In this document: positions 16,265 through 27,521 of the stretch, one piece after another
How positions within the stretch are numbered: the first letter of the stretch is position 1
How the letters are laid out: each line of letters opens with the position of its first letter
From: Catellatospora paridis
GTDB taxonomy: Bacteria; Actinomycetota; Actinomycetes; Mycobacteriales; Micromonosporaceae
Length of the DNA: 53,253 nt
Direction of reading: 5' to 3'
Assembly: GCF_009720365.1 (NCBI RefSeq)
Contig: NZ_ML769314.1
Coordinates: 1-53,253 of the forward strand
The notes under the pieces: model-generated
Told to the model about the DNA's origin: nothing
Seen by the model: the letters and a program-made list of their open reading frames with translations, nothing else
Databases searched by the model: none
Translations under genes and position numbers: made by a program

Positions 16265-19200
16265 ATGGCTTATCCATTGCATGACGCGGCGGCCGACGGT
16301 GTGTCGGCCAGCCCGGACCTGCCCGCCCTGGAACGGCGCGTGCTCGACTACTGGGCCGCCGACAAGACGTTCGCGGCCAGCGTGGAGCAGCGCGACGCCG
16401 GGGCGAAGGGGTCGAACGAGTTCGTCTTCTACGACGGCCCGCCGTTCGCCAACGGCCTGCCGCACTACGGCCACCTGCTGACCGGCTACGTCAAGGACGT
16501 GGTGCCGCGCTACCAGACGATGCGCGGACGCCGGGTCGAGCGCCGGTTCGGCTGGGACACCCACGGCATGCCGGCCGAGGTCGAGGCGGAGAAGCAGCTC
16601 GGCATCACCACCAAGGCCGAGATCCTCGACATGGGCCTGGCCGAGTTCAACGAGGCCTGCCGCACCTCCGTGCTGCGCTACACCAACGACTGGGAGCGGT
16701 ACGTCACCCGGCAGGCCCGCTGGGTCGACTTCGCCAACGACTACAAGACCCTCGACCTGGACTACATGGAAAGCGTCATGTGGGCCTTCAAGACGCTGCA
16801 CGACAGGGGCCTGGTGTACGAGGGCTTCCGGGTGCTGGCGTACTGCTGGCGCTGCGAGACGCCGCTGTCCAACACCGAGACCCGGATGGACGACGTCTAC
16901 AAGGACCGGCAGGACCCGACGCTGGCCGTCAAGTTCCAGCTGGACAGCGGCGAGAAGGTCGCGGTGTGGACCACCACGCCGTGGACCCTGCCGAGCAACC
17001 TGGCGCTGGCCGTCGGACCCGACATCGACTACGCGGTGATGGAGAAGGACGGCGAGAAGCTGCTGCTCGGGGCGGCCCGGCTCGGCTACTACGCCAAGGA
17101 GTTGGAAGGCTACGAGCAGACCGGCAGCGTCAAGGGCGCCGACCTGGTGGGCAAGCGGTACACGCCGCTGTTCCCGTACCTGCGCGAGCACGCGGGCGAG
17201 AACGCGTACCAGGTGCTCGGGGCCGAGTTCGTGACCACCGAGGACGGCACCGGGGTGGTGCACCTCGCGCCGGCGTTCGGCGAGGACGACCAGAACACCT
17301 GCAACGCGGCGGGCATCCCGACCGTGGTGACCGTCGACGAGCGGGCGCGGTTCACCGCGCTGGTCCCGGCGTACGAGGGCCAGCAGGTCTTCGACACCAA
17401 CAAGGCGATCATCCGTGAGCTCAAGGACCGCGGCGTCGTGCTGCGCCACGAGACCTACACCCACTCGTACCCGCACTGCTGGAGGTGTGACACCCCGCTG
17501 GTCTACAAGGCGGTGTCGAGCTGGTTCGTGCAGGTGACCGCGTTCCGCGACCGGATGGTGGAGCTCAACCAGCAGATCAGCTGGACCCCGGAGCACGTCA
17601 AGGACGGCTCGTTCGGCAAGTGGCTGAGCAACGCCCGGGACTGGTCGATCAGCCGCAACCGGTTCTGGGGCTCGCCGATCCCGGTGTGGGTCTCCGACGA
17701 CCCGAACTACCCGCGCACCGACGTGTACGGCTCGCTGGCGCAGCTGGAGACCGACTTCGGCGTGAAGGTCGCCGACCTGCACCGCCCGTACGTCGACGAG
17801 CTGACCCGGCCGAACCCGGACGACCCGACGGGCAACTCGACCATGCGCCGGGTGCCGGAGGTGCTGGACTGCTGGTTCGAGTCCGGCTCGATGCCGTTCG
17901 CCCAGGTGCACTATCCGTTCGAGAACACCGAGTGGTTCGAGAACCACTACCCGGGCGACTTCATCGTCGAGTACATCGGACAGACGCGCGGCTGGTTCTA
18001 CACCATGCACGTGCTGGCCACCGCGCTGTTCGACCGCCCGGCGTTCCGCAGCTGCGTGAGCCACGGCATCCTGCAGGGCAGCGACGGCCGCAAGATGTCC
18101 AAGAGCCTGCGCAACTACCCCGACGTCTACGAGATGTTCGACCGCTACGGCGCCGACGCGATGCGCTGGATGCTGATGAGCAGCCCGGTGCTGCGCGGCG
18201 GCGACATGGCCGTGAACGAGTCGGGCATCCGCGACTCGGTGCGCCAGGTGCTGCTGCCGCTGTGGAACGTGTACTACTTCTTCACGCTGTACGCCAACGC
18301 CGCCGGGCACACCGCCCGGCCCCGGACCGACTCCACGCACGTGCTGGACCGCTACGTGCTGGCCAAGACCCGGGAGCTGGTGGAGACCACGACGCAGCAG
18401 CTCGACGCGTACGACCTGTCGGCGGCCTGTGCCGGGGTGCGGACCTATCTGGACGCGCTGACCAACTGGTACGTGCGCCGCAGCCGGGACCGCTTCTGGG
18501 CCGGTGACGCCGACGCCTTCGACACCCTCTACACGGTGCTGGAGACGGTGGCCCGGGTGGTCGCGCCGCTGGCCCCGCTGACCGCGGAGGAGATCTGGCG
18601 CGGGCTGACCGGGCAGCGCTCGGCGCACCTGGCCGACTGGCCGGACGCGGCGACGCTGCCGGCCGACCACGACCTGGTGGCCACGATGGACCGGGTGCGC
18701 GAGGTCTGCTCGGCGGCGCTGTCGCTGCGCAAGGCGAAGGGCCTGCGGGTGCGGCTGCCGCTGTCCTCGCTGACCGTGGCGACCCCGGACGCGTCCGCGC
18801 TGCGCGACTTCGCGGCGCTGATCGCCGACGAGGTCAACGTGAAGTCGGTCGAGCTGAGCGACGACCTGACCGGCCACTGCGAGCAGGTGCTCACCGTGGT
18901 GCCGCGGGTGCTCGGCCCGCGCGTCGGCGGCTCGGTGCAGCAGGTCATCAAGGCGGTGAAGACAGGGGAGTGGTCGCTGGTCGACGGCGCTCCGGTCGCC
19001 GCCGGGGTGACGCTGCAGGAGGGCGAGTACGAGCTGAAGCTGGTCGCCGCCGACGCGGAGCACTCCGCGGCGCTGCCCGGCGACGCCGGGGTCGTGGTGC
19101 TGGACACGGCGGTCACCCCGGCGCTGGAGGCCGAGGGCCTGGCCCGCGACGTGGTCCGGGTGGTGCAGCAGGCGCGCCGCGAGGCGGACCTGGCCATCAC

Positions 19201-19381
19201 CGACCGGATCGCGCTGACGGTGCAGGCCTCCGCCGAGGTCGCCGCGGCGGTGCGCGAGCACCAGGCCTTCCTGGCGGCCGAGACGCTGGCCGACAGCGTG
19301 AGCTACGGCGCGGTCGACGGCGGCTTCACGGGTGAGGCCGGCGACGGCGGCAACGTCACGGTGGCGGTCACTCGCAGCTGA
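16265..19381 (+). CDS. ileS: Isoleucyl-tRNA synthetase, eukaryote-like (type 2) form
   Basis: 1038 aa. It charges tRNA-Ile. Class I motifs are [18 protein letters not shown] (HYGH 67-70) and KMSKSLRN (610-614); Trp/Cys pairs such as CWRCETPLS and CWRCDTPL are also present. The HYGH variant, length and the [19 protein letters not shown] block mark the IleRS2 type, whose members are generally less sensitive to mupirocin (family knowledge, not tested here). ATG with GAGGAG 6 nt upstream. It is controlled by the T-box leader and ended by a 16-bp hairpin. Confidence 0.97.
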   Translation: MAYPLHDAAADGVSASPDLPALERRVLDYWAADKTFAASVEQRDAGAKGSNEFVFYDGPPFANGLPHYGHLLTGYVKDVVPRYQTMRGRRVERRFGWDTHGMPAEVEAEKQLGITTKAEILDMGLAEFNEACRTSVLRYTNDWERYVTRQARWVDFANDYKTLDLDYMESVMWAFKTLHDRGLVYEGFRVLAYCWRCETPLSNTETRMDDVYKDRQDPTLAVKFQLDSGEKVAVWTTTPWTLPSNLALAVGPDIDYAVMEKDGEKLLLGAARLGYYAKELEGYEQTGSVKGADLVGKRYTPLFPYLREHAGENAYQVLGAEFVTTEDGTGVVHLAPAFGEDDQNTCNAAGIPTVVTVDERARFTALVPAYEGQQVFDTNKAIIRELKDRGVVLRHETYTHSYPHCWRCDTPLVYKAVSSWFVQVTAFRDRMVELNQQISWTPEHVKDGSFGKWLSNARDWSISRNRFWGSPIPVWVSDDPNYPRTDVYGSLAQLETDFGVKVADLHRPYVDELTRPNPDDPTGNSTMRRVPEVLDCWFESGSMPFAQVHYPFENTEWFENHYPGDFIVEYIGQTRGWFYTMHVLATALFDRPAFRSCVSHGILQGSDGRKMSKSLRNYPDVYEMFDRYGADAMRWMLMSSPVLRGGDMAVNESGIRDSVRQVLLPLWNVYYFFTLYANAAGHTARPRTDSTHVLDRYVLAKTRELVETTTQQLDAYDLSAACAGVRTYLDALTNWYVRRSRDRFWAGDADAFDTLYTVLETVARVVAPLAPLTAEEIWRGLTGQRSAHLADWPDAATLPADHDLVATMDRVREVCSAALSLRKAKGLRVRLPLSSLTVATPDASALRDFAALIADEVNVKSVELSDDLTGHCEQVLTVVPRVLGPRVGGSVQQVIKAVKTGEWSLVDGAPVAAGVTLQEGEYELKLVAADAEHSAALPGDAGVVVLDTAVTPALEAEGLARDVVRVVQQARREADLAITDRIALTVQASAEVAAAVREHQAFLAAETLADSVSYGAVDGGFTGEAGDGGNVTVAVTRS

Positions 19382-19398
19382 CCGCGGCAATCGATGAT

Positions 19399-19440
19399 CG
19401 AGGCGCGGCCTGTGCCGGAAATGTCACAGGCCGCGCCTCG
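19399..19440 (+). terminator. Intrinsic terminator of ileS
   Basis: A perfect 16-bp stem (19399-19414 with 19425-19440) with a 10-nt loop, followed by TTCCTTT. It is one of the strongest terminators in the window. Confidence 0.9.
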
Positions 19441-19613
19441 TTCCTTTCCGCCGCAAGGTCGGCCCAGGTCAAGGCCATGACGCCGGTCGGAAACGAGCCG
19501 GGCAGTATCTCAGACTCCGGGCGCGTAGGCGATCGGTTGCGGGGGTATGGGCCTCCTCAGGGGACTACGGTAAGTTCATCGCCCGGCTAGCTCATTACCT
19601 GTGGAGGCAGAAA
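19441..19613 (+). other. plsC upstream region
   Basis: 173 nt without a gene. TACGGT at 19566-19571 is a possible -10 box for plsC, about 40 nt before the start. No convincing -35 is seen. Confidence 0.35.
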
Positions 19614-20306
19614 GTGCCGGTGCTCTATACGGTCGGATTGTGGACGGTGGCGCCCGCGATCAAGCTCGGCTGGCGTCCCACGGTCGAGGGCGCGGAGCAC
19701 ATTCCCGCCACGGGCGGCGCCATCTTCGCGGGCAACCACCTCTCCGTCGCCGACGAGCTGTTCCTCGGGTCCTCGGTCAACCGGCACATCTCCTTCTGGG
19801 CCAAGGAGGACTACTTCGTCGGCACCGGTCTGAGCGGCCTGTTCTTCCGCACCCTGATGGGCGGCCTGGGCGCGATCCCGGTGCACCGCTCCGGCGGCCG
19901 GGCCGCGCTGAGCGCCTTCGACGCGGCGATCCCGGTGCTCAAGGAGGGCGGCCTGGTCGCCGTCTATCCCGAGGGCACCCGCTCGCCCGACGGGCGGCTC
20001 TACCGCGGGCGCACCGGCGTGGCGCGGCTGGCCCTGGGCGCGGACGTGCCGATCATCCCCGTCGGCATGATCGGCACGGAGAAGGTGCAGCCCATCGGCC
20101 AGGCGATCCCGTCGCTGAAGCCGGGTCAGGTCACCGTGAAGTTCGGCAAGCCGATCGAGGTCGGGGCGTGGCGTGACGCGGAGTCCGCCAGCACGGCCGC
20201 CCGTGAGATCACCGACACCGTGATGATGGCGATCCAGGCGCTCACCGGCCAGGAGTACGTCTCCCGGTACGCTCCGAAGCGAAGCTCGGGCGACGCGGAA
20301 CAGTAG
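19614..20306 (+). CDS. plsC: 1-acyl-sn-glycerol-3-phosphate acyltransferase family protein
   Basis: 230 aa. It transfers an acyl chain to lysophosphatidate (or a related acceptor) in phospholipid synthesis at the inner membrane face. Acyltransferase motif I is N41-H42-L-S-V-A-D47 and motif III is VYPEGTRS (about 117-124); VPIIPVGMIG is motif IV. The hydrophobic N-terminus LYTVGLWTVAPAIKLG can associate with membrane. GTG start with GGAGG at 19603-19607. The exact acceptor cannot be told from sequence. Confidence 0.9.
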   Translation: MPVLYTVGLWTVAPAIKLGWRPTVEGAEHIPATGGAIFAGNHLSVADELFLGSSVNRHISFWAKEDYFVGTGLSGLFFRTLMGGLGAIPVHRSGGRAALSAFDAAIPVLKEGGLVAVYPEGTRSPDGRLYRGRTGVARLALGADVPIIPVGMIGTEKVQPIGQAIPSLKPGQVTVKFGKPIEVGAWRDAESASTAAREITDTVMMAIQALTGQEYVSRYAPKRSSGDAEQ

Positions 20307-20319
20307 ACATGCAGGTCGC

Positions 20320-20357
20320 CACCGGACATCGGGTACGCAATCGCCCGAGGTCCGGTG
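20320..20357 (+). terminator. Two-tier hairpin between plsC and the radical SAM gene
   Basis: CACCGGAC (20320-20327) pairs with GTCCGGTG (20350-20357), with an inner CGGG/CCCG pairing. It lies 14 nt after the plsC stop, where a terminator is expected. No T tract. Confidence 0.5.
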
Positions 20358-20373
20358 CTCGCGCGCGACCGCG

Positions 20374-20379
20374 TACCCT
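20374..20379 (+). promoter_or_regulatory. -10 box of a probable leaderless radical SAM transcript
   Basis: TACCCT ends 8 nt before ATG 20388, with no Shine-Dalgarno sequence. Confidence 0.5.
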
Positions 20380-20387
20380 TGATACCC

Positions 20388-22340
<1,953 letters not shown>

Positions 22341-22341
22341 C

Positions 22342-23142
22342 GTGGGACGTACCAAGAACCAGCCCACGGGTGGCCAGGCCCCCGTCGTGCAGCGCATCCG
22401 GCTGCGTTACACCAAGCGCGGCCCGCTGCGTTTCACCTCGCACCGCGACTTCGCGCGCGCCGTCGAGCGGGCGATCCACCGGGCGGGCGTGCCGATCGCC
22501 TTCTCGCAGGGCTTCACCCCGCACCCGAAGATCTCGTTCGCCAGCGCCGCGCCCACCGGCGTGGCCTCCGAGGCGGAGTACCTGGAGATCGGCCTGCGGG
22601 AGCGGGTGGAGCCGGCGGAGCTGTGCCGGGCGCTGGACGCCGCGCTGTCGCCGGGCCTGGACGTGATCGAGGCCGTGGAGGCCGTCGCGCCGGGCAGCCT
22701 GGCCGACCGGATCACCGCCTCGCTGTGGCGGATCGAGCTGCCCGGGGTGACCGACGAGCAGCTCGCCGCTGCGGTGGCGGCCTTCGTCGCGCAGAGTGAG
22801 GTGCTGGTCGAGCGCATGACCAAACAGGGTCGGCGCACCTTCGACACCAGGGACGCCGTGGTGTCCATCGAGGCCGTCTCGTCACAGACCTCACCACCTG
22901 GCGTGGTCGTGACCGCCCCGTGTGCGATACTCGACCTTGTCGTGCGGCAGGTCACTCCCTCCGTACGGCCCGATGACGTCCTGTCCGGCCTGCGCGTGGT
23001 TGCGGACCTGGAGCCGTCGGCGCCCCATTCACTGAAAAGTGCCAGGGCGACCCGGCTGGCACAGGGCACGCTGACCCCCCAGGGGGAGATCGTGGATCCG
23101 CTCGACGCGGATCGCGAGCCCGTCGCCATCGGCGAGCGTTGA
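22342..23142 (+). CDS. DUF2344 (TIGR03936) family protein
   Basis: 266 aa. It begins with the family hallmark RIRLRYTKRGPLRFTSHRDFARAVERA and SQGFTPHPKISFA. It starts with GTG 1 nt after the stop of the radical SAM gene, so translation is coupled. In many bacteria the two functions occur as neighbours or as one fused protein, implying a joint but unknown role, perhaps substrate recognition for the radical SAM enzyme. Confidence 0.9.
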   Translation: MGRTKNQPTGGQAPVVQRIRLRYTKRGPLRFTSHRDFARAVERAIHRAGVPIAFSQGFTPHPKISFASAAPTGVASEAEYLEIGLRERVEPAELCRALDAALSPGLDVIEAVEAVAPGSLADRITASLWRIELPGVTDEQLAAAVAAFVAQSEVLVERMTKQGRRTFDTRDAVVSIEAVSSQTSPPGVVVTAPCAILDLVVRQVTPSVRPDDVLSGLRVVADLEPSAPHSLKSARATRLAQGTLTPQGEIVDPLDADREPVAIGER

Positions 23143-23179
23143 CCCGACCGGTCACCGCTCTCGGCAGACTTCGGCGGAT

Positions 23180-23215
23180 GCCCGTCCGAGCGCCTCGACA
23201 GGCGCTTGAACGGGC
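23180..23215 (+). promoter_or_regulatory. Stable hairpin upstream of the RNase E/G gene
   Basis: A 16-nt arm pair (23180-23195 with 23200-23215), with one mismatch and one G-U pair and a 4-nt loop, lies between DUF2344 and rne. It may terminate the upstream operon or form part of the rne 5' leader; E. coli rne is autoregulated through its 5' leader, which makes the second option worth testing. Confidence 0.5.
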
Positions 23216-23298
23216 GACCCCGGCGGCAAACACCGGTGTGCTCCTGAGTGGCTGCGTTGTTACGCGCCCGGGACCGCCAGAACTGGAGAACAGTCCGG

Positions 23299-26001
23299 AT
23301 GCTCGACCACGAGCCCGCAGATCGGCACGAGAATGCCGACAACGTTTCGCAGAACGCGCCGAGCGCGGCCTCGGCTGACCAGCCCAGTGCCGTGACCGGC
23401 GGGAACACCGGCGGCGACGCCGTCACGGGCGCGCCTGCGACGCCCGAGCCCGCCCCCGCGCCGCCTGAGCCCGTCATGGCCCAGCCCGCGGCACCGGAGC
23501 CGGTGGCCGCTGACGCGGCGACCGCCGAGGGCGCACCCGCTGAGGCGGAGCCCGAGGCGGCACCGGCTCGGCGGCGTACCCGTAAGCGTGCTGTCGCGGC
23601 GGCGGCCCCCGAGGCCGCGGATGCCGCCGAGGAGCCTGCCGAGGAGGCGGCGCCGGTCAAGAAGACGACCCGGCGCCGGAAGAAAGCCGCAGAGCCGGAC
23701 ATCTCCGGCGAGTCTGGGGCGAATGACGTAGTTGAGCCCGTACCGGCTGTCGCCGAGCTCGCGCCCGCCACCATGGCCGACGCGCTCGCCGAGGAAGCCG
23801 AAGAGGACGAGGAGGCGGCGGAGGCCGCCGCCGAGGCCGCCGAGCGGGCGGGCGGAGCCCCGCGCCGGCTGGCCCCGTCCGTGCTGTTCATGGCACCCGA
23901 GGCGACCGCCGCGCCGGTGCGTCCCGTGGTCGCCGCGCGCCCCGTCGTCGAGGAGCCGGTGGAGGTGGCGGAGCCGGCCGAGACCGGCCGTCGCCGCAAG
24001 CGCCGCCGCGGCCGGGACGAGGAGGAGGCCGTCGTCGAGGCGGAGGCCGCCGAGCCCGTCGCCGCCGACGAGGAGCAGGACGAGGACGAGAGCGAGGAGA
24101 ACGGCCGCGCCCGTCGCCGCCGGGGCCGTCGCGGCCGTGGCCGCGGCAAGGGCGGCGCGGACGACAACGGCGACGAGGAGCAGCCCGAGGCCGTCGAGGC
24201 CGGGGACGAGGAGGAGACGGACGCCGACGGCGAGCCGCTCACCCGCCGCCGTCGCCGCCGCCGCCGCAAGGGCGCCGGGGACGAGGGCGCCGAGGCCGAG
24301 GACGGCGTGCACACCGTGGTGCGCATCCGCGAGCCGCGCGCCGTCAGCGACGAGGTGCAGGGCGTGTCCGGGTCGACCCGGCTGGAGGCCAAGCGCCAGC
24401 GCCGCCGGGACGGCCGCGAGCAGCGCCGCACCCGCCCGCCGATCCTGACCGAGTCCGAGTTCCTGGCCCGCCGCGAGGCGGTCGACCGGGTCATGGTCAT
24501 CCGCGAGAACCCGGACCGTACGCAGATCGCGGTCATGGAGGACGGGGTGCTCGTCGAGCACTACGTCACCCGCGCCGCCACCGCCACCATGGTCGGCAAC
24601 GTGTACCTGGGCAAGGTGCAGAACGTGCTGCCGAGCATGGAGGCCGCCTTCGTCGACCTGGGCCGGGGCCGCAACGCGGTGCTGTACGCCGGTGAGGTCA
24701 ACTGGGACGCGGCCGGGCTGGAGGGGCGCGCGCGCTCCATCGAGCAGGCGCTGAAGTCCGGCGACTCCGTGCTGGTGCAGGTGACCAAGGACCCGATCGG
24801 GCACAAGGGCGCGCGGCTGTCCAGCCATGTCGCCCTGTCCGGCCGGCACCTGGTGTACGTGCCCAACGGCAACGCCTCCGGCATCAGCCGCAAGCTGTCC
24901 GACGTCGAGCGCAAGCGGCTGCGCGACATCCTCAAGAAGCTGGTCCCCGAGGGCGCGGGCGTGATCGTGCGCACCGCCGCCGAGGGCGCCTCCGAGGAGG
25001 ACCTCGAGCGTGACGTGCTGCGGCTGCAGTCGCAGTGGGAGGACATCCAGGCCAAGGCCTCCGACGGCGGCGCGCCCGCGCTGCTGTACGGCGAGCCAGA
25101 CCTGGTCGTCCGGGTGGTCCGCGACCTGTTCAACGAGGACTTCAAGGAACTCGTGGTGCAGGGCGACAACGCCTACGAGACCGTGCAGGACTACCTCGAG
25201 CACGTCTCGCCCGACCTGGTGGACCGGGTGCACCGGCACACCGGCGTCTCCGACGTGTTCGCGACGTACCGCATCGACGAGCAGATCCTCAAGGGCCTGG
25301 ACCGCAAGGTGTTCCTGCCCTCCGGCGGCCACCTGGTCTTCGACCGGACCGAGGCGATGACCGTCGTCGACGTCAACACCGGCAAGTACACCGGTGTCGG
25401 CGGCAACCTCGAGGAGACGGTCACCCGCAACAACCTGGAGGCGGCCGAGGAGATCGTGCGCCAGCTGCGGCTGCGCGACCTCGGCGGCATCGTGGTGATC
25501 GACTTCATCGACATGGTGCTGGAGAGCAACCGCGAGCTGGTGCTGCGCCGGCTGACCGAGTGCCTGGGCCGGGACCGGACCAAGCACCAGGTCACCGAGA
25601 TCACCTCGCTCGGCCTGGTCCAGATGACGCGCAAGCGCATCGGGGCGGGCCTGCTGGAGGCGTTCAGCGAGCCGTGCGAGCACTGCAAGGGCCGCGGGGT
25701 CATCATCCACACCGAGCCGGTCTCCGAGCGCCGGGCGCCGGTGCAGGCCGCGCCGCCGGTGCAGCTGCCGCCCGCACAGGTCAAGCAGGCCGCCGTGGCG
25801 CCGCCCGCGCCGAAGCAGCAGAAGGCCGCCGAGCCGACGTACTACGACACCGAGGGTTACGACCTGTCGCGGTACGAGGCGGCGGCCGAGGCGGTGGCCG
25901 AGGACGAGGACGAGGCGGGCGAGGAGCCCGGCGAGGACGGCGGCGACACGCCGACCAGGCGGCGTACCCGCCGCGGCGGTCGGCGGCGCACCCGCCCGTA
26001 G
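23299..26001 (+). CDS. rne: Ribonuclease E/G family endoribonuclease
   Basis: 900 aa. It cleaves single-stranded AU-rich RNA in mRNA decay and rRNA processing. The catalytic half holds an S1 domain (about 434-500; NVYLGKVQNVLPSMEAAF), Mg-binding D691 (TVVDVNTGK) and D735 (VVIDFIDM), and the Zn-link C793-C796 (CEHCKGRG). A ~380-aa acidic and Arg-rich N-terminal extension (RRRRGRRGRGRGKG) and a shorter C-terminal tail ending in RRGGRRRT are disordered; this layout fits actinobacterial RNase E/S. Start at ATG 23299, with GGAG 10 nt upstream. Confidence 0.95.
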   Translation: MLDHEPADRHENADNVSQNAPSAASADQPSAVTGGNTGGDAVTGAPATPEPAPAPPEPVMAQPAAPEPVAADAATAEGAPAEAEPEAAPARRRTRKRAVAAAAPEAADAAEEPAEEAAPVKKTTRRRKKAAEPDISGESGANDVVEPVPAVAELAPATMADALAEEAEEDEEAAEAAAEAAERAGGAPRRLAPSVLFMAPEATAAPVRPVVAARPVVEEPVEVAEPAETGRRRKRRRGRDEEEAVVEAEAAEPVAADEEQDEDESEENGRARRRRGRRGRGRGKGGADDNGDEEQPEAVEAGDEEETDADGEPLTRRRRRRRRKGAGDEGAEAEDGVHTVVRIREPRAVSDEVQGVSGSTRLEAKRQRRRDGREQRRTRPPILTESEFLARREAVDRVMVIRENPDRTQIAVMEDGVLVEHYVTRAATATMVGNVYLGKVQNVLPSMEAAFVDLGRGRNAVLYAGEVNWDAAGLEGRARSIEQALKSGDSVLVQVTKDPIGHKGARLSSHVALSGRHLVYVPNGNASGISRKLSDVERKRLRDILKKLVPEGAGVIVRTAAEGASEEDLERDVLRLQSQWEDIQAKASDGGAPALLYGEPDLVVRVVRDLFNEDFKELVVQGDNAYETVQDYLEHVSPDLVDRVHRHTGVSDVFATYRIDEQILKGLDRKVFLPSGGHLVFDRTEAMTVVDVNTGKYTGVGGNLEETVTRNNLEAAEEIVRQLRLRDLGGIVVIDFIDMVLESNRELVLRRLTECLGRDRTKHQVTEITSLGLVQMTRKRIGAGLLEAFSEPCEHCKGRGVIIHTEPVSERRAPVQAAPPVQLPPAQVKQAAVAPPAPKQQKAAEPTYYDTEGYDLSRYEAAAEAVAEDEDEAGEEPGEDGGDTPTRRRTRRGGRRRTRP

Positions 26002-26128
26002 CACGGCACGGAGATCGTTCGCGACGGATGTGTCGGCGGAGGACTTGCGTAAGCTGCCCGGGGTATGTGTTTCCGCATCCCCGGGCAGTACTCTGCCCAG
26101 ACCCCCTCAGAGCCTGGAGGACGCCCCC

Positions 26129-26680
26129 ATGCGACGCATCCTTGCTGCCGCCGTGCTCGGCGCCGCGCTGTTCACCGCCACCGCCTGCTCGGGCGACCCG
26201 GTGCGGCCGAACGCGGGCTCGACACCGTCCGCCGGGGCCTCGACCGAGGCGAGCCCGCCGAGCCCGGGCGCGAGTGTCGTCCCCGGCGCCTCCGGTGCCG
26301 TCGCCGGCACCACCGACCCGAAGGCGACCTGCGCCGCGGTGATCGCCGAGAGCAAGAAGTTCGTCTCCAATCTGGTGACGAAGGCACAGCAGCTGGGCGA
26401 GTCGCTGAGCGACCCGGAGAAGGTCAAGGTCTTCTTCGCCGAGCTGACCAAGGACTACGTGGCGCTGTCGACCACGGTGAAGGCCGAGGCGGCCAAGACC
26501 TCCGACCCGAGGCTGCGCAAGGCGCTGGAGGACGTCGCCAAGGCGCTGGACGCCTCGGTGGCCCAGCTCGGCGACCCGCAGAAGCTCGCCGAGGACCCCT
26601 CGAAGATGCAGCAGATCCTGTTCAGCCCGGAGCTGACCACCGCCAACGAGGCGCTGAACGACATCTGCCCGGCAGCCTGA
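26129..26680 (+). CDS. Lipoprotein, first of three paralogues
   Basis: 183 aa. Signal peptide MRRILAAAVLGAALFTATAC with the acylated Cys at residue 20 (weak lipobox ATAC). A Ser/Pro/Gly linker to about 62 is followed by a helical domain with Cys68 (KATCAAV) and Cys180 (NDICPAA). The Cys pair is placed as in the two genes downstream and could form a disulfide joining the ends of the domain. No known family recognised. ATG with CTGGAGG at 26114-26120. It follows rne by 127 nt. Confidence 0.82.
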   Translation: MRRILAAAVLGAALFTATACSGDPVRPNAGSTPSAGASTEASPPSPGASVVPGASGAVAGTTDPKATCAAVIAESKKFVSNLVTKAQQLGESLSDPEKVKVFFAELTKDYVALSTTVKAEAAKTSDPRLRKALEDVAKALDASVAQLGDPQKLAEDPSKMQQILFSPELTTANEALNDICPAA

Positions 26681-26755
26681 CGACGTACGGCGACCGTGCC
26701 GTCCCCGGACAGCCACGGCCGCCCAGCCCCACCCCCCTGTAGGAGGCACCTGCCC

Positions 26756-27247
26756 ATGCGACGTTTCCTGACCGCCGTGCTGGTGGCCGCATCTTTGCTC
26801 GGCGCGAGCGCGTGCGCCGACGACAAGCCCGCCCCGGCGTCCTCGCCCGGCACGGCCGCCGCGCCCGCACCCAGCGGCTCGACGGAGGCCAAGGCGGTCT
26901 GCGCCGAGTTCGACAAGGTCTTCAACGGCAAGGCCCGCACCGACCTGGCCACCGCGATCGGCGGTGTGCTCACCGCTCGTGGCGGCACGGACGCGGCGAA
27001 GACGCAGGCCGCGGAGACCAAACTGCGCGAGGCGATCACCGCGCTGGAGACCCAGATCACGACGGTCGGCGCGGTCGCCGCCGACCCCGCGGCCAAGGCC
27101 GCCTTCGAGCAGGTCGCGGCGAACGTCCGCCAGTCCGGCGTCGATCTGGCGTTCCTCGACGGCGTCACCAAGCTCGCCGACCTCGAGGCGAAGCTCACCC
27201 CGGTGCTGCTGGCCTGGATCACGCCCTTGTCCAGAATCTGTCTCTGA
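26756..27247 (+). CDS. Lipoprotein, second of three paralogues
   Basis: 163 aa. Signal peptide MRRFLTAVLVAASLLGASAC with lipobox Cys20, a short Pro/Ala/Ser linker, then a helical domain with Cys49 (KAVCAEF) and Cys162 (SRICL). It shares layout and Cys placement with the neighbours at 26129 and 27522 but has little identity over the middle. ATG at 26756 with AGGAGG at 26741-26746. It probably shares an operon with the first paralogue (75-nt gap, no hairpin seen). Confidence 0.8.
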   Translation: MRRFLTAVLVAASLLGASACADDKPAPASSPGTAAAPAPSGSTEAKAVCAEFDKVFNGKARTDLATAIGGVLTARGGTDAAKTQAAETKLREAITALETQITTVGAVAADPAAKAAFEQVAANVRQSGVDLAFLDGVTKLADLEAKLTPVLLAWITPLSRICL

Positions 27248-27399
27248 CACCCTGTGCCGGCCGCCATCCGGCCGACGACGGCGACGTCCACGAGGTGCTC
27301 GACGTCGCCGACCGTGACACCGACCAGGGCGGGACCGTGCGGACCGTGACGCGTGAGGCTGCTGATCCTGTTGTCCGCCACCGTGGTTAGGCTGCCACG

Positions 27400-27459
27400 G
27401 TGGCCACAGACGAGGGTTCGGCGTGTACGAGCCTGGATCCCCGGTCATATGGCAAGTAA
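27400..27459 (+). CDS. Possible 19-aa leaderless small ORF
   Basis: TAGGCT (27388-27393) sits 6 nt before GTG 27400, the same spacing as the leaderless starts of valS, nadD and degV. The frame encodes VATDEGSACTSLDPRSYGK and stops at TAA 27457-27459. The third lipoprotein starts 62 nt later. It may equally be only the promoter and leader of that gene. Confidence 0.22.
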   Translation: MATDEGSACTSLDPRSYGK

Positions 27460-27521
27460 TCGCGGGTGTTGAGCCGGCGACGGCGACGCACCCGTTTCAC
27501 CCCGCATAGACAAGGAAGAAC

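Noticed and set aside
15956..19390. 1144-codon minus-strand open frame opposite ileS
   Set aside because: Composition (HVVLGQ/RR-rich) and position mark it as an antisense shadow of ileS; no ribosome-binding site or family similarity.
23260..26004. 914-codon minus-strand frame opposite rne
   Set aside because: Antisense shadow of a GC-rich gene; low-complexity Leu/Val/Ala runs mirror the acidic/Arg-rich codons of rne.
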